Positions 51,461-60,399 of a stretch of 64,000 bases of DNA are shown in pieces. Source of the stretch: Rhodopseudomonas palustris. Lineage in GTDB: Bacteria; Pseudomonadota; Alphaproteobacteria; Rhizobiales; Xanthobacteraceae. Under the pieces are notes generated by a model, which was not told the origin of the DNA, ran no database searches, and worked only from the letters and a program-made list of their open reading frames with translations. Position numbers and translations under genes: made by a program. The DNA is taken from the NCBI RefSeq assembly GCF_007005445.1, contig NZ_CP041387.1:4355501-4419500 (forward strand), read 5' to 3'. Each line of letters begins with the position of its first letter. Position 1 is the first letter of the stretch.

Positions 51461-52189
51461 TCAATCCGGCAGATCGTCGCGGAACAGGCGCTCGCCGGAG
51501 ACGATCGACGAGATCATGCTCTGACGGCTGAGAATGTCCTCGCGCACCGCGGCATAGATGTGCACGATCACGAACACCACGATCGCCCACATTCCGAGAT
51601 GATGCACGGTGTGCAGATCCTGGCTGTTCGGGAAGATCCAGAACATGAAGCCGAACAGCTTGTACTGCCAGCTATCGATGCCCTGACCCTCGGCGTACAG
51701 CGCCATGCCGCTGCAGATCATGAAGATCATGAACAGCATGAAGGTGAACATCGCCACATGCGCCAGCGGATTGTGGCCGATGTATTTTTTCGGATCCTTG
51801 ACCAGGAAGGCGTACCATTTGAACTCGTACAACATGCCCCACCACCAGGTCCGGTTGGTGACCGGCATGTAGAAGAGCTGCTTGGAATATTTGTTTCCGA
51901 CGATCGCCCAATAGGCCCGCAGCAGAAAGAACACGAGCAGCGTCTGCCCCGCCGCGAAATGGATGAAGCGGATGTAGCCCATCTGGAAGCTGGCGATCGC
52001 CTCGCCCGGCACCGAGGGCGGCGGCGAGCCGATCAGATAGCCGGTGACGCACAGCGCCACGATCAGCAGCGCGTTGACCCAGTGCCACAGCCGCACCGGC
52101 GCCTGATAGACATAGACCGTCTGCAACGACCGGGCGCGTTCTCCGGCCGAGTCGATGGCGCCCTGGACTCGCGCGATTTCCGTGGTCAT
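51461..52189 (-). CDS. hupC: Hydrogenase cytochrome b subunit HupC
   Basis: This 242-residue membrane cytochrome b anchors HupSL and passes electrons to quinone. Four transmembrane helices carry the haem His residues (VRLWHWVNALLIVALCVTGY, YIRFIHFAAGQTLLVFFLLR, HNPLAHVAMFTFMLFMIFMI, HTVHHLGMWAIVVFVIVHIY). The length is typical. It starts 16 bases after hupL. Confidence 0.95.
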   Translation of the reverse strand: MTTEIARVQGAIDSAGERARSLQTVYVYQAPVRLWHWVNALLIVALCVTGYLIGSPPPSVPGEAIASFQMGYIRFIHFAAGQTLLVFFLLRAYWAIVGNKYSKQLFYMPVTNRTWWWGMLYEFKWYAFLVKDPKKYIGHNPLAHVAMFTFMLFMIFMICSGMALYAEGQGIDSWQYKLFGFMFWIFPNSQDLHTVHHLGMWAIVVFVIVHIYAAVREDILSRQSMISSIVSGERLFRDDLPD

Positions 52190-52205
52190 CGTCGCCTCCG
52201 TTGCG

Positions 52206-53999
52206 TCAGCTCACCTTGACCCGCGCCATTTCCTGACCGTCCTCGCTCATCACGTGGGTCGAGCAGGCGAGGCACGGATCGAACGAATGCAGCGTGCGGA
52301 TGATCTCCAGCGGCTGGTTCGGATCGGCCATCGGGGTGTCGAGCAGCGCCGCCTCGAATGCACCGATATTGCCTTGCGGATCGCGCGGGCTGCCGTTCCA
52401 GGTGGTCGGCACCACGCACTGATAATTGTCGATCCGGGTGTCCTTGATCCTGACCCAGTGCGCCAACGCGCCGCGCGGCGCCTCGGTGAAGCCGACGCCC
52501 TTGACGTCTTTCGGCCAGCTCGACGGGTGCCACTTGTCGGTGTTGGCGGTGGACAGATCGCCGCCCTTGATGCTGGCCATCAGCTTGTCCTGCGCCGCGC
52601 GCAGCTTGCGCGCCGCCCACTGGCATTCCAGGCCGCGCGCCGCGGTGCGGCCCAGCGTCGAAAACAGCGCGGTGACCGGCACGTCGAGCGTCTTCAGGAG
52701 CTTTTCGGTCGGCTCCTTGAACTCCGGCTTGCCCTGGGCATAGCCGATGATGTAGCGCGCCAACGGACCGACCTCGACGGCGTGGCCCTTCCAGCGCGGC
52801 GCCTTGAGGAACGAGTATTTGGCGGACTCGTCCAGCGCCTCGATGTTGGTGCGGGTGCCCTTGGTGTTGGGGCCGAGCACGAAGTTCGGCTCGGTGACGC
52901 CGTCATAGGGATGCAGGCCCTTGCCCTCGTCGGCGTATTTGTACCAGGAGTGGGTGACGAATTCCTGGATCTGGTCCGGCGCGCTCAGATCGACCGGCAG
53001 CACCTCGTTCAGATTGCCGTTGATGATCACGCCGCGCGGCAGCATCAGGCTCTTGTCGGAATAGTCGTTGGCGTATTCCGGCAGGTCGCCATAGGACATC
53101 ACCGACTTCGACGACAGGCCGCCGCCGTACAGCCAGTCCTTATAGAACCCGGCGATCGCCACCAGATCCGGCACATAGACCTGCTCGACGAAGGCGACGG
53201 TCTGGTCGATGATCGACGACACCAGATTTAGCCGCTCGATGTTGATCGCGCCGACCGCGCCGGTGCCGTCGACATTGATCGAGCACGGCACGCCGCCGAC
53301 CAGCCAGTTCGGATGCGGGTTCTTGCCGCCGTAGATGGTGTGGATCTTGACGATTTCCTTCTGGAAATCGAGCGCCTCGAGATAATGCGCCACCGCCATC
53401 AGATTGGCTTCGGGCGGCAGCTTGTAGGCCGGATGACCCCAATAGCCGTTCTTGAACGGACCGAGCTGGCCGCTCTCGACGAATTTGGTCAGGCGGATCT
53501 GCAGATCCTTGAAATAGCCGGGCGACGACATCGGCCACGACGAGATCGACTGCGCCAGCGCCGAGGTGGCTTTCGGATCGGCCTTCAGGGCCGACACCAC
53601 GTCGACCCAGTCGAGCGCGTGCAGATGATAGAAGTGGACCAGATGGTCGTGCACATACAGCGCGAGCTGCATGATGTTGCGGATGGTGTTGGCGTTTTCC
53701 GGCACGCTGATGTTCAGCGCGTTCTCGACCGCGCGCACCGAGGTCAGCGCGTGCGTGCCGGTGCAGACGCCGCAGATCCGCTGGGTGAACGCCCAGGCGT
53801 CGCGCGGATCGCGGCCCTTGAGGATCACCTCGATGCCACGCCACATCGTGCCGGTCGACACCGCGTTGCGGATCACGTTGCTCGAATCGACATTGACCTC
53901 GACCCGCAGGTGCCCTTCGATCCGGGTCACCGGATCGACGACGACGCGGCGGCCGGCATTGTCGAGCTTGAAGCCGTTGGGAGTCGTGACGTTGGTCAT
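52206..53999 (-). CDS. hupL: Uptake [NiFe]-hydrogenase large subunit HupL
   Basis: HupL (597 residues) holds the NiFe site and oxidises H2 on the periplasmic face. The N-terminal pair is [12 protein letters not shown] and the C-terminal pair is [10 protein letters not shown] 15-residue tail ([15 protein letters not shown]) follows the His and is the part HupD should cut. The gas-channel positions keep the usual small residues (Val after RICG, Leu in [10 protein letters not shown]), as in catalytic enzymes. It has no signal of its own and travels with HupS. It starts 18 bases after hupS. Confidence 0.98.
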   Translation of the reverse strand: MTNVTTPNGFKLDNAGRRVVVDPVTRIEGHLRVEVNVDSSNVIRNAVSTGTMWRGIEVILKGRDPRDAWAFTQRICGVCTGTHALTSVRAVENALNISVPENANTIRNIMQLALYVHDHLVHFYHLHALDWVDVVSALKADPKATSALAQSISSWPMSSPGYFKDLQIRLTKFVESGQLGPFKNGYWGHPAYKLPPEANLMAVAHYLEALDFQKEIVKIHTIYGGKNPHPNWLVGGVPCSINVDGTGAVGAINIERLNLVSSIIDQTVAFVEQVYVPDLVAIAGFYKDWLYGGGLSSKSVMSYGDLPEYANDYSDKSLMLPRGVIINGNLNEVLPVDLSAPDQIQEFVTHSWYKYADEGKGLHPYDGVTEPNFVLGPNTKGTRTNIEALDESAKYSFLKAPRWKGHAVEVGPLARYIIGYAQGKPEFKEPTEKLLKTLDVPVTALFSTLGRTAARGLECQWAARKLRAAQDKLMASIKGGDLSTANTDKWHPSSWPKDVKGVGFTEAPRGALAHWVRIKDTRIDNYQCVVPTTWNGSPRDPQGNIGAFEAALLDTPMADPNQPLEIIRTLHSFDPCLACSTHVMSEDGQEMARVKVS

Positions 54000-54017
54000 G
54001 ATGCTGCGTCCTGGGCT

Positions 54018-55130
54018 TTAAGCCGACTTGCCGTTGGAGGTGCCGTTGCCGTTCGGGACTTCCTTGCGGCGGGACAGATTGCGCACGGTGGTCACCGCGG
54101 CGTGCGCGGCGATCGCGGTGCCGACCACGCCCGCGACCGTGGCGCCGATCTGGTCGGCGTTGGCCTCGATACCGAACTGATTGATGGTGGTGAGCCGGTC
54201 GTAGAACGACCCCTTGTCCCAGAACGCGTCTTCCGAGCAGCCGATGCAGCCGTGGCCCGACTGGATCGGGAACGACACGCCGCCGTTCCAGCGCACCGTC
54301 GAGCAGGCGTTGTAGGTGGTCGGCCCCTTGCAGCCCATTTTGTACAGGCAATACCCCTTGCGGGCGCCGTCGTCGTCCCATTCCTCGACGAACTGACCGG
54401 CGTCGAAATGCGACCGGCGATAGCATTTGTCGTGGATGCGCTGGGAATAGAACATCTTCGGCCGGCCCTGGCGGTCGAGCTCGGGCAGTCGTCCGAAGGT
54501 GATGATGTAGGTGACGACGCCGGTCATCACTTCGGCGATCGGCGGGCAGCCCGGCACCTTGATCACCGGCTTGTTGCGGATCACCTTGTCGATCGGGGTG
54601 GCGTTGGTCGGGTTCGGTTTGGCGGCCTGCACGCAGCCCCACGAGGCGCAGCTCCCCCAGGCGATCACCGCCATCGAGTCCTCGGCCATTTCCTTCAGCT
54701 TCTCGACGAAGGGACGGCCGCCGTCGATGCAGAACATGCCGTCTTCGTTCAGCGGCGGATTGCCTTCGACCGCCAGCACGTACTGGCCTTTGTACTTCTT
54801 GCGGGTCTCTTCGAGGATCGCATCGGCCTGATGGCCGGCCGCCGCCATGATGGTGTCGTCGTAGTCGAGCGAGATCATCGACAGCACCGCATCCTTCACC
54901 AGGGGATGCGCCGAACGGATGAAGCTCTCCGAGCAGCAGGTGCATTCCAGCCCGTGCATCCAGATCACAGGCACGCGCGGCTTGGTTTCCAGCGCCTGCG
55001 CGATCTGGGTGGCGCCAATCGGCCCGAGGCCGAGACTGGTGGCGGTGAGGCTGCAGAATTTCACGAAGCTGCGCCGCGTGATGCCCTGCCGCCTGATCAC
55101 CTCGTAAAAGGTTTCCGTCACTGCACCCAT
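54018..55130 (-). CDS. hupS: Uptake [NiFe]-hydrogenase small subunit HupS
   Basis: HupS (370 residues) carries three Fe-S clusters that move electrons from HupL to HupC. The Tat signal has [19 protein letters not shown]. Proximal cluster ligands start at [13 protein letters not shown], and later Cys blocks are [43 protein letters not shown] and [10 protein letters not shown]-terminal membrane helix (about 325-350) anchors it. The start at 55130 has GGGAG five bases upstream. A sigma-54 promoter lies about 60 bases upstream. Confidence 0.97.
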   Translation of the reverse strand: MGAVTETFYEVIRRQGITRRSFVKFCSLTATSLGLGPIGATQIAQALETKPRVPVIWMHGLECTCCSESFIRSAHPLVKDAVLSMISLDYDDTIMAAAGHQADAILEETRKKYKGQYVLAVEGNPPLNEDGMFCIDGGRPFVEKLKEMAEDSMAVIAWGSCASWGCVQAAKPNPTNATPIDKVIRNKPVIKVPGCPPIAEVMTGVVTYIITFGRLPELDRQGRPKMFYSQRIHDKCYRRSHFDAGQFVEEWDDDGARKGYCLYKMGCKGPTTYNACSTVRWNGGVSFPIQSGHGCIGCSEDAFWDKGSFYDRLTTINQFGIEANADQIGATVAGVVGTAIAAHAAVTTVRNLSRRKEVPNGNGTSNGKSA

Positions 55131-55190
55131 GATGGCTCCCGGTGTCCCGCCCTCTCGAAGTCTCTGGACGGACTTCGCAACTTCACGAGA

Positions 55191-55210
55191 GTTCGCAAGA
55201 ACCATGCCAG
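55191..55210 (-). promoter_or_regulatory. Sigma-54 promoter of hupSLC
   Basis: On the minus strand the site reads TGGCAT-GGTTC-TTGCG, with GG and GC separated by exactly ten bases. The inferred transcript start near 55184 gives a leader of about 54 bases to hupS. This agrees with the adjacent sigma-54-type activator HupR and with known hupS promoters in relatives. Confidence 0.8.
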
Positions 55211-55236
55211 CAACGCGAAGGAATGATGCGGTGCAC

Positions 55237-55249
55237 CAAGTGCTTGATA
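55237..55249 (-). promoter_or_regulatory. IHF site upstream of hupS
   Basis: The minus-strand sequence TATCAAGCACTTG fits the IHF consensus WATCAA-N4-TTR at every position. Its centre is about 59 bases before the inferred transcript start, between the promoter and the distal palindrome. This is the usual place for a DNA-bending site in sigma-54 systems. Confidence 0.65.
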
Positions 55250-55315
55250 CGAACGGTAAAGCGCGACGCGCTCGGGTGAGGCCCGTGAGCTTCGGGAAAC
55301 GACGAGGTGATAAGC

Positions 55316-55336
55316 CGGTTGCGGCGCTGACAACCG
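55316..55336. promoter_or_regulatory. Candidate HupR activator site upstream of hupS
   Basis: An inverted repeat CGGTTG (55316-55321) and CAACCG (55331-55336) with nine bases between is centred about 142 bases before the hupS transcript start. The distance and the TTG/CAA half-sites recall the HupR site of Rhodobacter capsulatus, although the spacing between halves differs. Confidence 0.5.
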
Positions 55337-55365
55337 AGTGACCGCAGGTGCGATCAGCGAAGCAG

Positions 55366-56811
55366 TTAGTGTGCAGTGCACACCATGCAGGGATCGAACG
55401 AGCGCACGACGTGCTGGATGGTGACCGCTCGCGCGCCGGAATCGCCGACCGGCGTGCCGACCAGCGCTTGTTCGAGCGGGCCGGGAACGCCGCCCTGATC
55501 ACGCGGCGAGAAATTCCAACTGGTCGGCGCGATGATCTGGTAGCGGCGGATGCTGTCGCCGCGCAGTTCGATCCAGTGACCGAGGCTGCCGCGGGCGGCT
55601 TCGACAAGGCCGATGCCGCTTCCGTCGCGGCCGCGCTCGCCCCGCTCCAAAAACGGCTCGGCAAGATCGAGCTGCCGCGCCCATTGCTGCATCGCCAGCA
55701 CCAGCCGCGCGGTCTCGCGCAACCGCGCGATCACCCGCGTGGTGACGCAGGGGCCGAAGCGGCCGAGACAATCGCGGATCAGCGGATCGCCGTCGACCGC
55801 CTGTCGTGCCAGGGCGCCGACTTCGGCCGGGCCGCCGCCGAGCCGCGGCGCCTTGCACCAGCTATAGCCGGCCGGCTTGTCCGCATCGGGGACGGTGTCG
55901 GCTTCCATCGGCGACAATGCAGTGTCGCGCATCCAGGCGTGAGCCACGTCCTCGGTGATCGCGGCCGGATCGAATGCAGCGCGCTCCGCGCTGGATGGAT
56001 CGAACACGCCGGCAGCGAACAGCGGCGCGTCGTCGCCGTGATAGGCGCCGACGCTCATCAGCGGCAGCGCGATCCGCCCGAGCCGATGCAGCGCCAGATC
56101 GTCGGCCACCGCGAGAAAGCGGGCGAAATCGCCGCCGCGGCCATCGCGCCAGGTTTCGAGTGCTCGAGCGCTGTCGACCGCCAGCACGTTGTCGAGGCTG
56201 TCGCCGAACACGGTGCGTTCGAGAAAGTCGCGGAAGTCGCCGATGATCGACAGCAGTTGCACCCGCTCGCCGAGATCGATCGCGCAGGTCGTGCCGCCCG
56301 GCTGAAACGCCAGACTGTGCGGCCATTTGCCGGCGAGCAGGCCCATGATCTGCAGCAATCGCGCCCGCGCCGGCAGCATCGCCTGCGCCGCACTGCCCTG
56401 CACCGCCTTGAAGCGGGCCGCGAGCTCCGGATGCCACGGCCGCTCCGCATAGGCATCGCGCGCGAAGTCCGGCATGAAGAACAGATAGAAGTGCGTCAGA
56501 TGATCGGCGGCGTTTTCGGCCGCATGCGCCAGATTGGCGGCGAGCACGCCGTTACGCGCCGGCCGCACGCCTCCAGCCGCGCGTAGCGCGGCCGCTGCGG
56601 CCATCGACTGCGACACCGAGCAGATGCCGCAGATCCGCGGCACCAGCGTCAGCGCATCCATCGCCGATCGCCCGCGCAGGATCTGCTCGAAGCCGCGATA
56701 CAGCGGTGCGGTGACTTCAGCCGACACTACGACGCCGCCGTCGATGTCGAGCCGCACTTCCAGATCACCCTCGACGCGATTGAACGGGCCGACCGTAATC
56801 CGCCTCGTCAT
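55366..56811 (-). CDS. hupV: H2-sensor hydrogenase large subunit HupV
   Basis: HupV (481 residues) is the NiFe subunit of the regulatory hydrogenase that reports H2 to HupT. Both Cys pairs are present ([10 protein letters not shown] and DPCMVCTAH). The protein stops right after the last His, so no HupD processing is needed. The gas-channel positions are Ile (after RICG) and Phe ([10 protein letters not shown]), the bulky pair seen in oxygen-tolerant sensor hydrogenases. The frame is uninterrupted, unlike the known hupV frameshift of strain CGA009. It overlaps hupU by four bases. Confidence 0.95.
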   Translation of the reverse strand: MTRRITVGPFNRVEGDLEVRLDIDGGVVVSAEVTAPLYRGFEQILRGRSAMDALTLVPRICGICSVSQSMAAAAALRAAGGVRPARNGVLAANLAHAAENAADHLTHFYLFFMPDFARDAYAERPWHPELAARFKAVQGSAAQAMLPARARLLQIMGLLAGKWPHSLAFQPGGTTCAIDLGERVQLLSIIGDFRDFLERTVFGDSLDNVLAVDSARALETWRDGRGGDFARFLAVADDLALHRLGRIALPLMSVGAYHGDDAPLFAAGVFDPSSAERAAFDPAAITEDVAHAWMRDTALSPMEADTVPDADKPAGYSWCKAPRLGGGPAEVGALARQAVDGDPLIRDCLGRFGPCVTTRVIARLRETARLVLAMQQWARQLDLAEPFLERGERGRDGSGIGLVEAARGSLGHWIELRGDSIRRYQIIAPTSWNFSPRDQGGVPGPLEQALVGTPVGDSGARAVTIQHVVRSFDPCMVCTAH

Positions 56812-57809
56812 GGCCGGCGGCCGGGATAGCTGCGCGGGGGCACCACGATGTGATCGGCCGCCGCGTTGGCGCGAACCCGGTTCGGCATCGCCGATTTCGA
56901 CAGCGCCGCGAGCGCGACGAACCAGGCTTTCGGCATGTCGAGCGGCAGGCCGACCGGGATGCCGGCGAGCTTGGCTGTCTCCATGAAGCCCTGCGAGGTC
57001 TCGAAGCCCGGCGAGGTGCAGGCGATGCAGGCGTAGCCGCCGCTGGTGCAGGAGCCGCCGCCGTTCCAGCCGCGCTGGTTGCAATCGCCGACCGCCTGGG
57101 TCGCCTTGCAGCCGAGATGTTCCATCAGACAGCCCTGTTGCGACAGCTCCTCGGCGCTGGCCTTGTACTCGTAGAACTCGTTGCGGGCGCAGCCGTGATG
57201 GGCGAGGTGATCGGCAAAGAACCGCGGCCGGCCGTAGCGATCGAGCCCGTCCGGTCCCAGTCCGCCGAGCGCCAGCGACGCCAGCGTTTCGACGATCCAG
57301 CCGGGATGCGGCGCGCAGCCGGCGATGTTGATCACCGGCAATCCGGCGGCGGAGCGGAACTCGGCGCCGAGCGCTCCACCGCGGGCCGGCCCCGCGAATT
57401 GCAGGCCGGTCGCATCGGTCGGATTGTCGCCGGCCATCGGCACGCCGCCGAAAGCGGCGCAGCTTCCCGCCGCGACGACGTAGCCGGCGCGCCGCGCGAG
57501 GGCCTCGACCCAGTGCAGCACCGGGCGGCCCGTGCCGCCGAGCATATTGAAGCGGCCGGTGCCGTTCGGCCCGCACAGCAACGCGCCTTCGATGACCAGC
57601 GCATCGAGCCGCTGCTCGCCGGCGACGAGGCGATCCAGGATCGCGACGGCCTGACCGCCGGTCTCTTCGCTCGCCGAGGGATGCCAGATCAGATCGATGC
57701 CGAACCGGGCAAGCTCGGCGAACCAGCCGGCATGTCCGGCCTCCAGGGCGGCCATGGTACAGCCGCCGCAACTCGCCGCCTGCAGCCACAGCACGTCGAA
57801 GGTGCCCAA
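56808..57809 (-). CDS. hupU: H2-sensor hydrogenase small subunit HupU
   Basis: HupU (333 residues) is the Fe-S subunit of the sensor. It starts directly with the mature fold (WLQAASCGGCTMAALE) and has no Tat signal, so the HupUV complex is cytosolic. Later Cys blocks match a small subunit (AAGSCAAFGGVP, INIAGCAPHPGW, HHGCARNEFYE, QGCLMEHLGCKA, GGYACIACTSPG). The start codon is TTG at 57809, with a run of G eight bases before it. No sigma-54 site was seen upstream, in line with weak constitutive expression of sensor genes. Confidence 0.93.
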   Translation of the reverse strand: MGTFDVLWLQAASCGGCTMAALEAGHAGWFAELARFGIDLIWHPSASEETGGQAVAILDRLVAGEQRLDALVIEGALLCGPNGTGRFNMLGGTGRPVLHWVEALARRAGYVVAAGSCAAFGGVPMAGDNPTDATGLQFAGPARGGALGAEFRSAAGLPVINIAGCAPHPGWIVETLASLALGGLGPDGLDRYGRPRFFADHLAHHGCARNEFYEYKASAEELSQQGCLMEHLGCKATQAVGDCNQRGWNGGGSCTSGGYACIACTSPGFETSQGFMETAKLAGIPVGLPLDMPKAWFVALAALSKSAMPNRVRANAAADHIVVPPRSYPGRRP

Positions 57810-57905
57810 TGCCGATGCCCCCCTTTTGCATTTCAGTTGTCGTTGCCCCGGAATCTAGGGACGGTCGCGGACCGGCCGCAAGCACGAACTTTTTGCCCTT
57901 TCGGC

Positions 57906-58002
57906 ATACGCGAAGCCGTATAATTTTGTATTATACGCAATGCGGTATAAGACTGACATATACGCAAGTGAGTATATTGACAGAATACACGCTATCGCGT
58001 AT
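57906..58002. promoter_or_regulatory. Four HipB operators at 27-bp intervals
   Basis: Four 16-bp sites follow ATACGC-N4-GCGTAT with small variations: 57906-57921, 57933-57948, 57960-57975 and 57987-58002. Their starts are exactly 27 bp apart. Site 4 covers the spacer of the hipBA promoter and site 3 ends just before its -35. E. coli hipBA is also controlled by four operators (TATCC-N8-GGATA), so these are very likely the HipB sites. Confidence 0.85.
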
Positions 58003-58005
58003 CTC
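57977..58005 (+). promoter_or_regulatory. hipBA promoter
   Basis: The -35 TTGACA (57977-57982), a 17-base spacer and the -10 TATCTC (58000-58005) are read toward hipB. The inferred transcript start near 58012 leaves a short leader with GGAG eight bases before the hipB ATG. The operator in the spacer would block RNA polymerase directly. Confidence 0.75.
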
Positions 58006-58028
58006 TCTGACTCTCTGGAGAGATCCTG

Positions 58029-58283
58029 ATGCCCGACCAGATCGCTCGCAACGAGAAGCAACTTGGCGCCATCCTGCGCCGCGCCAGAAAACAGGCCGGC
58101 CTGACCCAGGGCTCGCTCGGCGAGCATATCCATTTGCGCCAAGCCACGGTGTCCCGCCTCGAGGCCGGAGAACCCGCGATCCAGCTACGCACCCTGATGG
58201 CCGCGCTGTCTGCCCTTGATCTCGAACTCGTCGTCCGGCCCCGGAGCAAGGCCGCGGCCGCGGACATCGAGGATCTGTTCTGA
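58029..58283 (+). CDS. hipB: Antitoxin HipB
   Basis: This 84-residue Xre-type DNA-binding protein neutralises HipA and represses the operon. The helix-turn-helix is ILRRARKQAGLTQGSLGEHI followed by RQATVSRLEAG, and the C-terminal part (LMAALSALDLELVVRPR) is HipB-like. Four operators lie upstream. It ends one base before hipA. Confidence 0.92.
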   Translation: MPDQIARNEKQLGAILRRARKQAGLTQGSLGEHIHLRQATVSRLEAGEPAIQLRTLMAALSALDLELVVRPRSKAAAADIEDLF

Positions 58284-58284
58284 G

Positions 58285-59601
58285 ATGGCGCGAAGCCGCA
58301 CGCATGTGCCGCTCAACGTTTTCCTGAACGGCCGTCTCGTCGGCATCCTGCGTCGCGATTCGACGGGCGCCATCGACTTCCAATACGGGCGCGAATGGCT
58401 GGATTGGGACAACACGTTTCCGGTGTCGCTGTCGCTTCCGCTGCGGGAAGACCGCTATATCGGCGCGCCGGCGATCAATGTGTTCGACAATTTGCTCCCC
58501 GACAGCGACGCGATCCGCAGGCGCGTCGCCGAGCGCGTCGGCGTCGACGGAATCGACGCCTACAGCCTGCTGGCCGCGCTGGGCCATGATTGTGTGGGCG
58601 CGCTGCAATTCCTGCCCGACGGCGTCGATCCGGGTTCGCCCGGCGCCACCAACGGCACTCCCGTCAGCGATGACGAAGTGGCCACCATCATCAACAATCT
58701 GGCCAGCTCGCCGCTCGGCATGGGGGAGGATGAGGACTTCCGCATCTCCATCGCTGGCGCTCAGGAGAAGACCGCACTGCTACGCGTCGAGGGCCAGTGG
58801 CTCAAACCGCACCGCGCCGCGGCCACCACCCACATCCTCAAGCCCCAAATCGGGCGACTGCCGAACGGCGTCGATCTGTCGAACAGCGTCGAGAATGAAT
58901 ACCTCTGCCTCAAGCTGCTCGCCGCCCTCGACGTGCCGACCGCCCACGCCGAGATCGCTGATTTCGGGGGACGGCGGACGCTGGTCGTCGAACGGTTCGA
59001 CCGGCGCTGGACCAAGGACGGGCGCCTGCTGCGGCTGCCGCAGGAGGATATGTGCCAGGCCCTCTCGGTGCCGCCCACGCGCAAGTATCAATCCGACGGC
59101 GGTCCCAGTATGCGTGATATCATCGAACTGCTGAAGGGCAGCGACAAACCGGACGAGGATATCGCCACCTTCATGCGCGCCTGCATCCTGTTCTGGATGT
59201 TCGGCGCCACCGACGGCCACGCCAAGAACTTCAGTATTGCCATCAGCCCCGGTGGGCGCTTCCGTCTCACGCCACTCTATGACGTGCTGAGCGCCCAACC
59301 CAGCCTCGACGCGGGTCAGGTCCAGCAGAAGGCCTTCAAGCTCGCAATGTCGGTCGGAAAGAACCGCCGCTATCACGTCAAGGAGATCGTGCCGCGTCAT
59401 TTCATGCAGACTGCGGCCCTTGCCGGTGTCGGCGCCCGGCTGATGCGCGGTCTGTTCGAGCAGATCGCGGCTCGTGCGGTGGCAACAACCGATGCCCTGC
59501 TAGCGAAGCTGCCCACCGGCTTTCCAGAGCAAGTCGCTGCTTCCGTTCAATCGGCCGTCCAGACGCGTGTTCGCCTGCTTCTTGACGCTGGGGTCAAGTA
59601 A
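58285..59601 (+). CDS. hipA: Serine/threonine kinase toxin HipA
   Basis: This 438-residue kinase is close to E. coli HipA, which stops translation by phosphorylating glutamyl-tRNA synthetase. Visible parts are the N-terminal subdomain (NVFDNLLPDSDAIRRRVAE), the autophosphorylation loop FRISIAGAQEKTALL with its Ser, the ATP-site ILKPQIG, VERFDRRW, LPQEDMCQAL, the catalytic GATDGHAKNFS and the metal site LTPLYDVLSA. No residue expected for activity is missing. The start at 58285 is one base after hipB. It is the last gene before the proposed island edge. Confidence 0.93.
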   Translation: MARSRTHVPLNVFLNGRLVGILRRDSTGAIDFQYGREWLDWDNTFPVSLSLPLREDRYIGAPAINVFDNLLPDSDAIRRRVAERVGVDGIDAYSLLAALGHDCVGALQFLPDGVDPGSPGATNGTPVSDDEVATIINNLASSPLGMGEDEDFRISIAGAQEKTALLRVEGQWLKPHRAAATTHILKPQIGRLPNGVDLSNSVENEYLCLKLLAALDVPTAHAEIADFGGRRTLVVERFDRRWTKDGRLLRLPQEDMCQALSVPPTRKYQSDGGPSMRDIIELLKGSDKPDEDIATFMRACILFWMFGATDGHAKNFSIAISPGGRFRLTPLYDVLSAQPSLDAGQVQQKAFKLAMSVGKNRRYHVKEIVPRHFMQTAALAGVGARLMRGLFEQIAARAVATTDALLAKLPTGFPEQVAASVQSAVQTRVRLLLDAGVK

Positions 59602-59955
59602 GGCCTCGCTATGAGCAGGTGATAGCCGAAGTGCCGAGCTTCGTGACAGCCGAATAAGAGCCGGTTGGCAGGACCGCCCCCCGGCCATCGCCGGCGACCC
59701 GCAGCCAGCCCCTTCGACAAGGGGCATCATCGACGGACCGAAAACCGACGGAATTTGAAGAATTTTTCGCTATTCAGGTCTAATGGCGGAGAGGGAGGGA
59801 TTCCGCCCATTCGCTATATAAGCGCTTGATAAACAAGGACTTCTAGCAATCACCCATCGGTTGTGTGTACCAATCTCGTGTACCTAAAAATGCCTCCGTA
59901 GCGCTGTCAATAGAAGCTTGAGTTTTCGAACTTCAAAACGATCGCGAAATCCCAA
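59602..59955. other. Gap between hipA and vsr, with the island junction
   Basis: 354 bases contain no supported gene. A CCCCTT-cgac-AAGGGG hairpin (59709-59724) could end the hipBA transcript, though no T-run follows. The tRNA-Ser-like segment lies at 59784-59803. To its right the base composition becomes clearly more AT-rich. A GTGTACC direct repeat near 59865-59884 lies in the probable vsr promoter region. Confidence 0.5.
59784..59803 (-). other. tRNA-Ser 3'-end fragment, probable att site
   Basis: Read on the minus strand the 20 bases are GAATCCCTCCCTCTCCGCCA, matching the T-arm 3' half, acceptor strand and CCA of a tRNA-Ser. The bases before it do not continue the tRNA (no GGTTC), so it is a fragment and not a gene. 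Such copies are left at one end when an element integrates into a tRNA 3' end. The orientation places the old chromosome on the hipA side and the element to the right. Confidence 0.6.
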
Positions 59956-60399
59956 ATGGACAGAATTTCAAGGGCTCAACGCTCGGCAAACATGAGAGCG
60001 GTAAAAAGCCAGGATACGGGTCCGGAAATGCTGGTTCGGCGCGCCGCCCATGCGATGGGGCTCCGGTTTCGGCTTCACAAGCAGGATCTTCCAGGACGAC
60101 CAGATCTCACGTTTGCAAGGTATCGCACCGCGGTTTTTGTTCATGGTTGTTTCTGGCATGGCCACGCGGGCTGCTCTCGAGCGAAGCTGCCGTCGTCCAA
60201 CTTCGAATTCTGGTCCCAGAAGCTCAAGGGAAATGTCGAACGGGATCGGCGGAACCAAGAAGCGTTGGAGCGAGGGGGGTGGCACGTCGCGGTGGTGTGG
60301 CAATGTCAAATCCCCGACCTGCGCGCGGCTACAGAGGCCGTATCGCGGATTCCATCGCTTCGGCGTTTCGCGTCGAGGCGTTCAGGCGGGGCTTCTTAG
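59956..60399 (+). CDS. vsr: Very short patch repair endonuclease Vsr
   Basis: Vsr nicks at T:G mismatches that arise when 5-methylcytosine deaminates. This 147-residue protein has RISRAQRSANMRAVKSQDT, the catalytic Asp region LPGRPDLTFARYRTAVFVHG, the zinc-binding CFWHGHAGC and the late GWHVAVVWQCQI strand. It is convergent with the methyltransferase and overlaps its 3' end by 18 bases. The pairing with a C5-methyltransferase is typical. Composition is more AT-rich than the hup region. Confidence 0.93.
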   Translation: MDRISRAQRSANMRAVKSQDTGPEMLVRRAAHAMGLRFRLHKQDLPGRPDLTFARYRTAVFVHGCFWHGHAGCSRAKLPSSNFEFWSQKLKGNVERDRRNQEALERGGWHVAVVWQCQIPDLRAATEAVSRIPSLRRFASRRSGGAS

